From Pelecanus crispus (lineage: Eukaryota > Chordata > Aves > Pelecaniformes > Pelecanidae), in contig NC_134649.1 of NCBI RefSeq assembly GCF_030463565.1, positions 34,249,044 to 34,313,043 on the forward strand: a stretch of 64,000 nt of DNA, written 5' to 3'. Of the stretch, positions 37,501 through 49,200 are shown piece after piece. Every line of letters begins with the position of its first letter. Within the stretch, counting starts at the first letter, position 1. The notes under the pieces were generated by a model. The model saw only the letters and a program-made list of their open reading frames with translations. It made no database searches and was not told the DNA's origin. Made by a program: the position numbers and the translations under genes.

Positions 37501-40500
37501 GCACAAACGCTGACCACGCAGGCAGAGAGGTGGACAGGGAAGTCCCAGGGAGCCCCCCAGGGAACTCCTGCTTGTCCCCCCCAAGCAATACATCTTAGAT
37601 GCATCTGTCCCACCAGCTCAAAGCCTGCCCTGATCAGATGTCCGGATGGTTTCTCCTCCCACAGAGAGAAGACACACAAATGAGGAAGAGCTCCGAGGCT
37701 GGTATCCTGCAAGCAGCAGTGCTCCTGTACGAACCCAGAGATGCCACCCCATGGGTACGGGCACACAGACACCCCAGCAAAGGCACATCAGTCCCTAATG
37801 GCATTTTAGGGGACACACACAGAAGGTTTGCTGGGGTAATCCCACCACAAGCAAACCATCCTTCTCCCTCCATCAGCATCGAGGCGTGTGGCTCTCCCAG
37901 TTCCCAGCATAGACCTTCACCCTCTCCCAGCACTAGCTGGGAGCTCAGCCTGCTCCTGCTGTTTCCATGCAAGGCTGCTCTGATATTTTTAGCCCCTTTC
38001 CCTGTTGAGAGCAGCTCTTTCCTTCCGGCAGCATCTGTGGTTATTGCAAACACACGAGGCGGAAGAGGAGGGGAAAAAGGAGACATTTATACACCCAGGA
38101 AACCTCGTGCAGGAGACAAAAGCTTCCAATAAGCATTAAGCTTTGCCAATTCCTATTGCACTGCCACAATAGGAGAGAATAGCATTGGTCTTGGATATTT
38201 CTATAGCATCAACTTCGGAGGAGAAAGAGGAAAGCTCTGCAGCGCTAACGGGCTTGCAAATCCCTCCAGCCTGACCCCATCCTTCCCAGAGCTCAAGGAC
38301 GCACAGTAGTCTGGAAAATCAGGAGTCTGGGCAAATGCAACCCCCCAGCCCACCTGGAAATGCTAGGAGTGCCCAAAAGTATTGGATTGACAGTTGGGAT
38401 GATTGACAGTTGAGTGATCGACAAGTGACAGCCAAGCACTGAGACCTGTGTAGGTACAGAGGGGTTTAAGGGGACAGGGAGAAGCACAGATAGATGCTGC
38501 CAGAGGATTGAAGTGCACGATGGCAAATACCACAAAGTCTGCCAAGGAGGGAGATGCTTTCCAGAAGAGACAGTGGCAGAGCTTTCAAAAAACGCAGAGC
38601 GGGCTTCTGAGCTTTAATTCTGCTGAAATAATAAAAAATAATAATAAAAAAGAAATTTTCACTTAAATGAAAAAATCACTGGAGTGTCTTTGACATCCCC
38701 TTTTTCTCTCACAAAGCAGTGCCAAGAGCCAGCGAGGAGGGAGAGGAATAAGCTAGGAAAGGTTTTCAGCATGAGCTCAGCAACCGCTTCATTACAGCAT
38801 GATTACGACTTAATTGGCACAGCAGACTTGATGAGATGGCTCACATGCTGAAATATTAATATAGAAGTCCACAGCCGGCTCTGGAAGAAAGGCAAGGAGA
38901 AGACCTTACCCTGGAGATGGAGGCGAGTGGTACCTCCACCCTGAGGCATCTCCATGCCAGGAAGTCTCCAGGACCTAACTCAAGGGCTGAAAAACCCATG
39001 TGTGGGGAAACCATAAAAATCAGTTTCTTTTTCTGGTTCCTCTCCTTCTGCATTTGACAACAAGACGAGGTGGGAAAGATGCTGGGCACATATCAACATA
39101 GCCAGCTGCTGGCATGGGGCCAGCTGCAATGTTCCTTCTGTCCAGATGGGGAAGGGAGGAGCAACAGGGCAGAGGAATGTGGGACCCACGTGTCCAACTC
39201 ACCCTCTAGACAACAGTTCCTGGAAAATCCTGGAACAAATAATCCACAAACAAACCCAAGGAGGGCTACAGCCAGCAGGGATCTACCAAGACCAAGTTGC
39301 ATGAGATCAACCTAGCTTCCTCCAGAAGAGCCACAGACCTGTGGGCTTCAAGGGTCTCAGCTCAGCTTTGTAAGTGTCTCCAAGTGTTGGAAGCCAGCTT
39401 GGGAAACATGGTGGTGGTGAACCTCTACAGCACCAGCACAAAAATGCACGGATAACTCACTCTGGGAGGTATCAGAGGTTGGATCGAGCAAGGTCTCCTG
39501 GAGACCTGTGGTGGGTCCAGGTTTAGTCCATATTTCCACGAACACTTCTGGCAACTGCAATAGGGCTTTCTGCAGCTGTAAGGTGGGAAGCTAGAGCAGA
39601 TGCAAGCGCGCGCTGGAGAAGAATTCACCGTTCTCTCAGGAGACTGGAGAAACGGGCTGAAAAAAAAAGAAATAGGATGAAACTCAATAGGAAGCAAAGT
39701 ACTGTAACTAGGAGAAGGACCAGCTACACAGATGCAGGGCAGGGTCCAACAGGTCCAGAGAGGAGAGGTGGGTTGCAAGCCAAGTTCAGGTTAATCGCTT
39801 CATGTTGTTGCCGGCAAAGTCATTCGTGAAGGCACAAACAAGAGCAAGACCACGTTATTTGGTGCTGACAAGGCTGCAGGCACAGCACGAACAGCATGTC
39901 CAGGCTCAGCATCGTGCAAGGAGGAAGGCACAGGACGGGTGGCACCTATGCCAGAAGGCGCAGCGTGCAAGAGCAACTGAAGTAACCAGGGCTGGTTGGC
40001 CCAGAGGAGAGAAGAAAAAACAATGAATAACTTGTACTGGTTTTCCAGCCAGAAACATCAGGTCCCTCCTCGGCATTTGGGAAATCTCACGATGAGGGTG
40101 ATCAAACCCCGGGAAGGACATCATGCCTCCATCCCTGCCCCAAAAAACCTCCAGAAACCCTCCCGGGATGCTCCTGCTTTGAGGCAGGGTGAGCTCAGTG
40201 GCATCTTGAGGAACCTTCTGGTCTTTCTACAAGGCAGCCCTGCCATCAACCCTCCTGGCAGACATGGCAGGCACAAGCACCCATGCATCCTCAGCCACCC
40301 TCCTATGACAGCCCAAAAATCGCCTCCAGCCACTGAGTCGTGCAGCACCTCCCTCTCCCACCTGTTTGTAGGCTGCAGATGAGTTGTCCCCTATTCATGA
40401 GCCACTTGCATTTAGCAGTCTGCTAGCAGTGTGTCCCAGGTCCCCTCGCACCACAAAACCTCCCTGCCTAGTGGCACTTGCCACCCATTTGGGATGGAGG

Positions 40501-43500
40501 GCTGAGCAGAGCAGGACATCGGCACCAGAGCACCCAGGCTGGGCAGCTTGCCGCATGGCAGGGAGGTGGCCTTCAGGTGGCCCTGACCACACAGGCAAGC
40601 TGCTAGAGGAGAAGAGGAGCTCGCGGTGAGAAGGCATAGCGGTGCCTCCCCTCTCAGCAGCACCAAGCAGATGCGGACCAAAGCTTGAATATCCCACACC
40701 TCAGGGACCAGCAGGGTGGCCAGATCCTTGCACCTACTCAATGGATGTGCTGTTTGCAGCCAAAGCAGGCAGCTGCCCTGCCCTGGGATGCGGCTATTTG
40801 GGTCAGTCCCCGGGAGATTTCAGTGCCGGGCTCAAAGCATCACACTTCCCCAAAAAAGCTGTGAGATAGAGCTGCAAGATGGTGCTTGCAGGTACTACCC
40901 CGCCACAAAAGACATCCCCAAAGCTGAGCCTTTTTTTGATGTTTACAGCCCCAATTAGCTTATCAGAGCAGAGCCAGGCTTTAACGAGGCCAGAGGGAGA
41001 TTGAGGCACCACACAGTGATGACAGCCATAGCCACAAGAACGGACCGGTCTCTCCCTGGGGATGCCAGGGTGCCAGCGGAGCTGCCTGCGCAACCCCCAG
41101 TTAAACACCGTGGAGATGGGGTTGGAGGCGACAGCCACGCCACCGCCCCTGCACCTTTCTGTCCTCCATCGTCTCACTTGCTTGTTGGGGGAACAACAGG
41201 TTTTTGCTTATTGGACCTTTCCCAGTCCCCCCCCCCATCCCGACGACAGCACCCAGCTCCCAGATCAATAATACATGCTCCCTGAAACAGATGCCTCTCT
41301 CAATACGTCAAGTCACCTCTCCCTCCCAACAGGAAACCCGAGCCTCTAGCCATCAATCTTTCATTCCCTGGACATAATCTTCAAGTCGACGCGAGTCCAA
41401 GTGGCTGCTTCCCTTTCACCGTCCGTGTCTGAGGCACAGTGTGCCTGGGATGCAACAGGGCAACTCAGCCAAAAATCCAGCCACAAACCTGGGCAAAACT
41501 TGTCCAAGCTCCAGGGATGCTTAGCCAGACAGTAGTCGAGATGCTGATGGATAAGAGACACCTGCACTGGGCACACCTTCCCCGCACAGGCAGCTCTGCC
41601 CGACTCCTGCCAGGGCATCCAGGAAAGGGCACAACTGCAACAGGCACAAAATAGCTGCTGCTGCTGCTAAAATTCCTCCTTTTCAGCCTATCCCAGTGTA
41701 ACTCTGTCACGCAGCGCCTGCTCAACCCACTCGCTGCAGAGCATTTTTCTGCTGACAGACTTGGCTGGCCAGTTTAAGCACTAGGAGGATTTTATTTCTC
41801 ACCATGGTGGGGGAAAAAAAAAAAGTGTCCTTGCTGGGAATCTTTTCTTGGGGAAAAAGCTACAGATGTCAGAAGAAAATAGAAAGAAGGGGGGTAAAAA
41901 AAAAAAAATCTGAGAGAACACAACCAAAGCTTTTCTCCCAATTTTCTGTGGGGCTGAGCCGTATCCCAGAGGATTTCACGTGGATGACTCCTGGCCTGTA
42001 TTGCAAATCCAGGAGACTTCCAGCCACCCGCCTGACACTAGCCATTTGCTTCTCAACACCCAATTTTCCACTTGTGTGCCCAGGACCTCTTTTCTACACT
42101 TTGGAACCTTGAATCAGAGTTAGTCAGCCCTTCCCTTGCTCCAGGGTAGGCAGCACCCACCCTGCAGGCAGCATTGGTCACATCCAGCCGTTGACACAGC
42201 ACCCCGGAGCCAAGCATGCACAGTCCTGCTTTGCCTGCAGAAGTTGCTGGTTGCTGTTCCTCTTCTCTGCCCAGTAAAGCCATCACTGGGAGCACTGGTT
42301 TGCACATCAGGGGGGACAGAGACCCAGGGACAGACCCTGGCAGCGATCTTATTGCATTCAGAGCCTCTCGACACATGCTTTCCAAGGGATTTCCTCTACC
42401 CTGTGACTTTAGGTGCTTAACTTCAAGGGGTTTGACATCTCAGGGCATTTGTCTGGTCTCCCATCCAGGTTGCTGCTCTTGTCATCCTGGTGTGCCACTG
42501 GCTGGGATGTGGGCCATCGCCCCAAGCAAGGCGTCAACCTCTGAGCTGGGTGCTGGCCCCAGAAAAGAGCTCACAAGCAGGAACCGGCTCCTCAAAACCA
42601 TCCTTTGCTCCTCTGCTCCTTTTTTCCCACCTGACATCACTCCTGCCTGCACACATCACGGTTATGGCTGTCCTGAAGCAAATGGCTGTTCCTACCAGGT
42701 GCTTTCCCAGGGCAAGATCCAGTCCTGAGGCACAGCGGAGGCTCAGCCATGGATGGGAGCAAAGGTCCTTCCCTATCCCTACATCTTGCCACCTCCCCCA
42801 GAAAGAGCTGGCACCAAATTCTATTCTTTTGGTTGAAGAAACAACATGCATTTGATTTCTTTACTTTCTAGACAAAAAAAAAAAAAAAAATCTCCTTTAA
42901 GAGACTTTTTCTCTCTACCCAAAGGTCACGAAAGAGCACCCAGAGGCAACTGCGTGACCTCCCACCAGCATCGAAGACCTGGTTTAGCATCGCCTTCCTA
43001 AGGCACAGCGGCCAGGCTTGGCTTTTAATCTCAAACAGTGAATACTGTCCCCATCTAATGCCACTCAGGGAAGAACAGGGACCGCAAAAATACTTGGCAA
43101 ATCCTCCTAGCTGTAGTTAAAAAGCAGGTTTCCAGCCCCAAGAAGCCCACAGCAATCCTCAATAGCTTCCAACCACCTCTCCAGCCTGGCAGTCTCCATG
43201 GCAGCCCAATTTTCTTGCCAGCACCTTGGAGGGAGCTGCCACGGATACTTAAAAAAAAATAATAATTAGCCTCTTGCCTCTGCGTGAAAGGCTCAGCCCT
43301 GATTAAACACCCTGAACCTGCGGCTCTTCACTGCCATTGCTCCCCCTCCCCAGGGACCACCTGCTTCTCCCCAAAAGGCAGGATGGCTCGGTAGCATCAC
43401 TGCTCCGGGGGCTCCCCCGACACGTCACCCTGCTCTCACACTGATCTAGCACGGCGTCAACCAAAATCGCTCACCAGCTTGCCCACAACCTCCCCCAGGC

Positions 43501-45688
43501 CAGCCAGCAGGTCCGATCATAATTCCCCCAGGAGCAGATGCCTTCCTGCAAACGGGGGAGAAATGGGAACGAAAAAACACAAAGCGATGTGTGTACACAA
43601 AAACCACAAGGCCCCAGAAACCAGGAAGATGTGGAAAATCCCTCCTCCTCCTTGGCAAACAAAAGACCTCAGCGTCTCAGCAGAGGGGATGAAGGTAGCA
43701 GTGGGATTGCTGCTCCTCATCCGATATCAAATCTGCTGTCTGCCGAGCAAAGGAATTAATTTGATCACCATGCCAGGGTGGGGAGGACTGAAGTACCCAA
43801 AACCCCTGTGGGGTGGTTCCCTCAAAGCCCCGAGTGCCCCAGTTCAGCATCACAGGTGTTGGAGGGGCAGATTTGCATTCAGAGAGGAAACAGCCGCTTC
43901 CCGGAAGAGGGACCATGCAGCAGGGGATGGAGGAGCAGACCCAGAGGAGCCACCCAGAGATGTCCAAGATGCTGGGAGAGAAGACCACCCAATGCAAGTT
44001 ATTTTTCATAACTGCAGGGAGGTTTTTACACCACCCCCAGCTTGGGGATCTGCTGCCTGTGCAGAGCCGTTGAGTCTACCCCCACCCTGCACCGGCTGCA
44101 CCTCCTCGGGGGAAGTCCAAGTCCCTTCCCCTTTCCAGCAGAGCGCTGCTGACGGAGCACATTACGTCCTACGGGCAACAATAACTCGCGGTGACTCTCG
44201 GGGCTGGCCCCAGCAGGGTTTGCCAAGCAGTGGGCAACCAAGGTCAGCACAGGTTGGTGCTCTCGGAGAGCAGCTCAACTGCTTTGCCAAGCCAGCACAT
44301 CCCCCCAGCAGCCGCAGGGGTGCCAGGGAGGACCAAGGGCATCAGTGGCGTAGGAGCAGATGGGCACAGCGGCAAGCAACAGGCAGCAGCCTCTTGGGGC
44401 GCAGGCAGCGCAACAGGCCTTGCCTGCACCAAAGCCCACAGGAGAGTTCAGGTGGGCACTGTTTTTTTTAAATTATTACTATTCTTTTTCGTAGAGGGAA
44501 CATTCAACTAGAGGCTGAGCTTCAGTGTCTCAGCTTAAACTAGAGGCAACAAATTTGAACTCAAACGTTGTCAGCTACCAGCACTCCCAGGCAAAGCAGG
44601 AGAAACTTCTAAGCACCATCGCTAACCACTTCTCAATGGATGCTCTTGACCGTGCACTCAAGCCCCGAAGATGCTCATGCCACAAAGGAACAGCAGCCAC
44701 AAATTCAACACCCTCGTGCAAAGGTGCTGGCCGTGAGGAAGTGAGTTGCAAGGCCAACGTCCCAGCTCCCCTCCCGGGGCACGCAGCGGTGCTGGATTCG
44801 TACCCGACTGTCGTGGAGCAAGGCTTCAGGGGCAGCTGCTCTCACATCCCCGCTCGCATATTGATTCAGTTACATAAATTATGTAGCACCTCTACTCGTG
44901 ATTAATATTGTTAATTGAATTGGCCAGCGGGGAGCGGGAGGGAAATACCGTGAGGACACACAGTCACGCACCAAATGCGCCCATAAATGCAAAAGCTGTC
45001 ATCTCAGGGTGCTTGCAGGGAGCAAGCGGAGAACGCGGGGAGCTTTCCCCCACGTACAACGGCCATGGTCAGGCAGGAATTTATTCAGGCTCTCTGCAAT
45101 CCCCCTGGGAGGAGGCGCAGCGCTGGGGGCCGAGCATCGCCGCAGGAGGGGAGATGTGGCCGGGGCTGATGCGGGGCTGCGGCGAAGCAGATCTGCGTGC
45201 ATTACGGTGCTGCCGCAGCAGAAGGCGTCTTTGCGAGCGGTGTCACGGCGGCTTATTGAGCATCAGCCCAGACAAAAGGATGCAGGAGAGCCCCTCACCG
45301 GCAGCATCCCCGGAGCCAGACCCCCTCCTTCGCCTCCTAAGAGCGCCCGAACGCTCTGAGCCTGGCTCAGCGCCCCCTCCCCCCCCGGCTACTCGCAGGA
45401 AAACCTGCCAGCTCCTTCGGGAAGCTTCATCTTATCGCCCTCATCATCGCCACCGCGACACGGACACCGCCCGGCAGCCTGCCGCGGCGGGGCCGGGGGA
45501 TGCTCAGGGCGCGTCCCCGCTGGGTGCCTCCCGAGGGGGGTGCGGAGGAGCGGCCCGGGGGATGAGGGTCTGACCCCTGCCGAGCCCAGCACGGCAGCGG
45601 GGGCTGCGGGCACCCCGCGGGAAGGGGCGGGAGGGGACCAGCGCCTCGGCGGGCGCCGCTTACCATGGATGCCGGTCTGGTGAGTCAT
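22421..45688 (-). CDS. TWF2: TWF2, twinfilin-2 (9 coding exons)
   Basis: Twinfilin binds ADP-actin monomers and capping protein and limits barbed-end growth in the cytoplasm. Coding exons, in transcript order: 45664-45688, 35931-36008, 31541-31719, 29884-29979, 28941-29045, 23571-23696, 23333-23483, 22768-22889, 22421-22588. They join to 1050 nt (349 aa), the same length as human TWF2. The protein begins [20 protein letters not shown]. It has two ADF-homology domains (about 4-139 and 177-313). The first carries [20 protein letters not shown]-type actin-binding sequence; the second has [14 protein letters not shown] and [17 protein letters not shown]. The basic C-terminal tail ([15 protein letters not shown], then [14 protein letters not shown]) is the capping-protein-binding region of the family. 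TWF2 rather than TWF1 is favoured by the neighbours and the tail. It shares a divergent promoter with PPM1M. Confidence 0.97.
22768..22889 (-). CDS. TWF2: TWF2 coding exon 8
   Basis: Encodes [20 protein letters not shown] through FCLEIAKK, the actin-binding helix of ADF-H domain 2. Acceptor TTCTCGCAG, donor GTAAGT. Confidence 0.96.
23333..23483 (-). CDS. TWF2: TWF2 coding exon 7
   Basis: Encodes [20 protein letters not shown] through HEGDYLESV. Separated from exon 6 by an intron of only 87 bp. Acceptor GACCATCAG, donor GTGAGT. Confidence 0.96.
23571..23696 (-). CDS. TWF2: TWF2 coding exon 6
   Basis: Encodes [20 protein letters not shown] through [10 protein letters not shown] (42 residues), the start of ADF-H domain 2. 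Acceptor CATCCCCAG, donor GTAGGT. Confidence 0.96.
23697..28940 (-). other. TWF2 intron 5 (5.2 kb)
   Basis: GC-rich with poly(A)/poly(T) runs near 24714 and 26468. Many short chance frames on both strands, no domain, no recognised repeat family. Confidence 0.6.
28941..29045 (-). CDS. TWF2: TWF2 coding exon 5
   Basis: Encodes [20 protein letters not shown] through QQIRINE, the end of ADF-H domain 1 and the linker. Acceptor CCTCTGCAG, donor GTGGGT. Confidence 0.96.
29884..29979 (-). CDS. TWF2: TWF2 coding exon 4
   Basis: Encodes [20 protein letters not shown] and [12 protein letters not shown] (32 residues), the actin-binding long helix of ADF-H domain 1. Acceptor CTCGCGCAG, donor GTACAG (weak). 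Confidence 0.96.
30485..30860. repeat. TA/CA microsatellite block with inverted repeats
   Basis: Alternating TATATA, CACACA and TGTGTG runs. The stretch at 30508-30555 (TATACACA, CATACACACACATG words) is roughly the reverse complement of 30578-30622 (TGTATATATGTGTGTGTATA words), separated by a short AT spacer, so a long imperfect hairpin is possible. Confidence 0.8.
30726..30764 (+). repeat. 39-bp direct repeat, copy 1
   Basis: Starts ATATATGACAAG and ends CAGTAAATCT. A diverged copy lies at 30842-30880 with the same ends and length. Confidence 0.7.
30842..30880 (+). repeat. 39-bp direct repeat, copy 2
   Basis: Same end words as the copy at 30726-30764, roughly 75 to 80 percent identical by eye. 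Probably a local duplication within the microsatellite block. Confidence 0.7.
31541..31719 (-). CDS. TWF2: TWF2 coding exon 3
   Basis: Encodes [20 protein letters not shown] through [14 protein letters not shown]. Acceptor TCTCCTTCCAG, donor GTGAGC. It contains the [10 protein letters not shown] motif typical of twinfilins. Confidence 0.96.
31720..35930 (-). other. TWF2 intron 2 (4.2 kb)
   Basis: Nothing recognisable beyond short simple-sequence patches and GC-rich chance frames on both strands. Confidence 0.6.
35931..36008 (-). CDS. TWF2: TWF2 coding exon 2
   Basis: Encodes [20 protein letters not shown] and KVIIED, the first helix and strand of ADF-H domain 1. Acceptor TTCTTTCAG, donor GTAAGT. 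Starts and ends in phase 1. Confidence 0.95.
36009..45663 (-). other. TWF2 intron 1 (9.65 kb)
   Basis: Longest intron of the window. Holds homopolymer A runs (17 A at 42874-42890 among them), scattered GC-rich tracts, and two long plus-strand open frames antisense to the gene (36892-37683 and 43479-44471) with no recognisable domain. No repeat family or RNA gene was identified. Confidence 0.7.
42874..42890 (+). repeat. poly(A) run, 17 A
   Basis: Uninterrupted A tract in TWF2 intron 1. No flanking element recognised. Confidence 0.85.
45664..45688 (-). CDS. TWF2: TWF2 coding exon 1
   Basis: Start codon and MTHQTGIH plus one base. Donor GTAAGC. Only 25 coding bases, as in other twinfilins. Sits in the CpG island shared with PPM1M. 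Confidence 0.93.
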
Positions 45689-45795
45689 GGCTCCGCTCGG
45701 CTCCGCTCCGGCTCCGCCGCGTCCCGGGCAGGAAACGGCTCCGCAGGCAGCACCTCCCGCTTCCGGAGTCTGGAGCCCGCCGCCCGCACCGCCCC

Positions 45796-46000
45796 GGGGA
45801 GGAGCCGCCGCCGGGGCGGAGCCGCGGCCACCGGGGAGGAGCCGCCGCCGCCGCCACCGCCCCGGGGAGGAGCCGCCGCCGCCGCCACCGCCCCGGGGAG
45901 GAGCCGCGGCCGCCGGGAGGAGGCGCGGCCACCGGGGAGGAGCCGCTGCCGCCGCTGCCCCGGGGCGGAGCCGCCGCCGCCGCCGCCGCCGGGAGGAGCC
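45796..46000 (+). repeat. GC-rich tandem repeat between TWF2 and PPM1M starts
   Basis: About nine copies of a GGGG(A/C)GGAGCCGC core, starting near 45796, 45813, 45833, 45864, 45895, 45914, 45933, 45962 and 45988, with GCC/ACC triplet runs between. Two adjacent 31-bp units (from 45833 and 45864) are nearly identical. Lacks stops in most frames, which creates meaningless long frames on both strands. Confidence 0.85.
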
Positions 46001-46059
46001 GCTGCGGCGCCGCCTGGCGGATCCCGTCGGCGCCGCGCGTGCCCGCGCCGGGCCCCGCC

Positions 46060-46277
46060 ATGTCCGCCGAGTGGCTGCGGCGCTTGCGGCGGGGCGGCCC
46101 CGCGGAGCGGCCCGGCGGCGCCCAGGGGCCCGGGCCGGGCCCGCCGCCCACCGCCCTCTGCTACCGCCGGCCTAAGTTCCTGCGTGGCGGCGGCGTCGAG
46201 GAGAGCCCGCGGGGCGGGCGGGCCGTGCGGGGCTCCGGGCCCGAGCGGTCCCTGCCCTGGGGCGCGGGCTACGCCGA
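46060..46277 (+). CDS. PPM1M: PPM1M coding exon 1
   Basis: Residues 1-72 plus two bases: an Arg/Gly/Pro-rich N-terminus with CYRRPKFLRGGG and SLPWGAGYAE, both typical of the group. Donor GTGAGT. Confidence 0.93.
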
Positions 46278-49200
46278 GTGAGTGCGGGCCGGCAGCGGGG
46301 CCGCGCCGGGAAGGGGCTCCGGGAGACCCCCGGGGGGTGGGGGTGCGAGGTTAGAGGGGCTGTCGCCGTGCTTCTAGGGTTTTGGGGGGGGGGTAATGCA
46401 GTTTTGGGGGGACTCCAGGGTCTGCGCGCGGTTAGGCGGCTCCTGGCGGGTGTAGGGGGTGCGGGGTGGTGGTTTAGGAGACTCCTGGGCCGGTGCCCGG
46501 GGGGGCGGTCGCACCCCACTTCTTCCCCCCACACTGCTCCCCTCGGCTGCAGCCCCGGCCCAAGCACGGAGCTTCAGCCTTCCCCTGGAGAGGGACAGCT
46601 CGCAGGCAGAAATCGCCCCTCCTGCCTGCGTCTGCCTGCAAGGAGGGGAGCAGCTTCCTTCTCCAGACACAGCAGCAGTGCGAGGTTTGACGTGGCGGCA
46701 TGTTTTCCTCAGCCCTTCTTCGTCCCCATCGGTGGCTAGCAGCAGCGTGGGACACGCCTGCCCACCTCCCTGCCTGCATTTAGCTGTCTGCACCCTGCCA
46801 GTCACAGAGCAGGTCACCATTGCTTGTGACAGGTGGCAGGGGCAGCCCTGAAAGCAACATCAGGTCAGCTCATCCCCTAGTGCAAGGATGCTTACGCTGT
46901 GATTTTACCGCTGGGATGTCACCTGGCTCCTGTTCTGCGCCCTGTTTGCAGGGAGCTGGTCAGGCAGGGCTCTTCCGTGGGGCTGCTGTGTTGGGCAGAA
47001 AACCCTCCGTTGCAGGGGGAAGGGATGGGGGAGCAGGGAGGATGTTTGGGGCAGGGGGTGATTTTTGGGACTAGTGGCACTGGGCGTCCATCCCTTTACT
47101 CCTAGCAAAGCGCCTTAAAAACAAAGGGAGGGAGACCAGAATTTCAGAAATCTCTGAGCTGTACAAGGAGAGGAAACTCCCATCCAGGGACAAACATTAG
47201 CAAGGCTGAAAGGAAAAACAATGATGGTGGTTTTGCAATTCACTGTGTCACCAAGGAAATAGCACAGTGTGGGCTGCTGACAAAGGCTGCCTGAGGCCAG
47301 GGTGCTTCAAAACCACTTGTCCCTGTGTCCCTGGCCAAGCTTTTTCCCTGCTGCATATAAAGGACTTGTTATTTAGGTCCCCAGCAAAGAGATCCTCGAG
47401 TTTGAAAAGGGAGCAGGGAGCACAGGGCTGGAAGGACAGGGCAAGGTGCAGCTGTTCACTGTGGCTGCCAAGCACCCAACACAACTGGCTGGCAGCAGGC
47501 AAGGTGCAGTGCATCTGCACGTCTTACCTGGAGCGTTTGCACCCCCAGGGTTATCAATGCTGACAAGTCAGAATTCAACGAGGACCAGGCAGCCTGCTGT
47601 CAGATCTCCATCCGGAGGAGAGAGCCGGGCCTGGAGGAGGACGAGGAATGGCTGATCCTGTGCTCTATGCAGGTATAGCCCCCAGGCAGGCTGTGCTCAC
47701 CCTGCTGCCAGCCCTGGTCTGCACCCAAGGGCCCAGGTACAGGAAACACGGGGTTGCCTCATCAGTCATACATGCCCATGCACTGAAACCCTTCTTTGGA
47801 CGCATTTAGGGGACCCATGTACCCTGTGTCTGGCTAGCAAATGCCCAGTTCTGCCTGTACATGCCATTTCTACTTCCATGGCCCATGCCTTGCAGCATCT
47901 GAGGTCGTTTACTTGGTGCCCTCACCTTTCCTTTACTGTCCTTGCTCTGCTTTCAAGGGCTGGTATGTGTTGTCATCGCTCAGGGACAGCAGCGTGAACC
48001 AGGCACATGGGATGCTCTCACCTGGGAGCCACTCTGCCCTGTCTCTTGTAAAATGGAGTAGCCCCATCTGCCCTAAACCACAGAGAAACAGCGCGTGAGG
48101 GTGGATGGCTGCGAATCCAGCCGCTCAGAGCTTAGATGATGGGTCTGGCAGAGCAGCACATGGGCATCACATGAGTTTGAGCTGCGCAGGGGATTAACTG
48201 GCAGCAGGGAAGGGTAGCTGGGGTGGAAGAGCCAGGCAAAACACGTACAGCAACATCCTGGCTGTGAGCCTGCTGTGTGTACAGCCTGTCTCTAACCCCT
48301 GCCTTCCCCCTGTCTGAAGCTCCCCTTTGTTGTCTTGTTCCTTTTCCCCACTGCAGTTTCTGACTGGTTACTACTGGGCACTGTTTGATGGCCACGGTGG
48401 CCCACAAGCTGCCATCATTGCCTCCAACTATTTGCACTACTGCATCAAGCAGAAGCTGGAGGAGGTTGTGGGAGGCGTCACAGAGGCCCGTCCCCCCATG
48501 CATCTGAGCGGACGCTGCGTTTGTGACAGCGACCCCCAGTTCGTGGAGGAGAAGCACATCCATGCCGAAGACCTGGTGGTGGGAGCCCTGGAGAATGCCT
48601 TCCAGGAATGCGTGAGTGCCCAGTGCAGGGCACCAGTCCTGCTACCCCAAGCAGTCAGTCTGTCCCTCCCCGCTGTCTGGGATGGGCAAGGTCTGCAGTT
48701 CTGCAGCTCGTCGAGCAGGCAGGAACATTTGGCCATACCTTTAAGCGTGCTCAGATCACACTGGGTCAGCTCTCCAAGATCTGCCTCAGATCTGCCAGCA
48801 GTGCTGACCCAGAGCAAAGCTACAGCATCTCTGCTAAACCGCACCCAGGGAATACGTTTCTTTAGGGCTAGACAGTGGCTTTTGTCAGACTTGTACAGCA
48901 CCTACAGGTTTGAGATCTCCCATCATGCTCCTAAAGTGGTCCTTAGTCCAGTAGCAACAGCTTTGTTGGCTGTACCAAAGCAACGTTGTCTTTTGCCTTG
49001 CTGGTTTCCCATGGCTTGTCTGCGATCAGTTTTGGCTCTGTATTTCTACTGTGAGGCACAAGGCAGCTGCAGAAAGCAGCAGCCCAGCTCACGTCACTCT
49101 CCAGACTTGTTTAAACCAACAGGATGAAGTCATCGGCCAGGAGATGGAAGCTACAAACCAGACAGGAGGCTGCACTGCTCTGGCTGCCCTTTATTTCCAG

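Larger units (their letters stand above)
45450..46350. promoter_or_regulatory. bidirectional CpG island promoter of TWF2 and PPM1M
   Basis: Very CpG-dense block holding both start exons head to head: TWF2 ATG at 45688 (minus) and PPM1M ATG at 46060 (plus), 371 bp apart. No TATA box is seen. GGGGCGGAG GC-box-like words occur at about 45813 and 45962. Its core is a tandem repeat (separate entry). A shared divergent promoter is inferred from geometry. Confidence 0.8.

Noticed and set aside
45660-46354. Overlapping long open frames on both strands (up to 229 codons)
   Set aside because: They arise from the stop-poor GC-rich tandem repeat. Only the PPM1M frame from 46060 and the 25-bp TWF2 start exon match known proteins.
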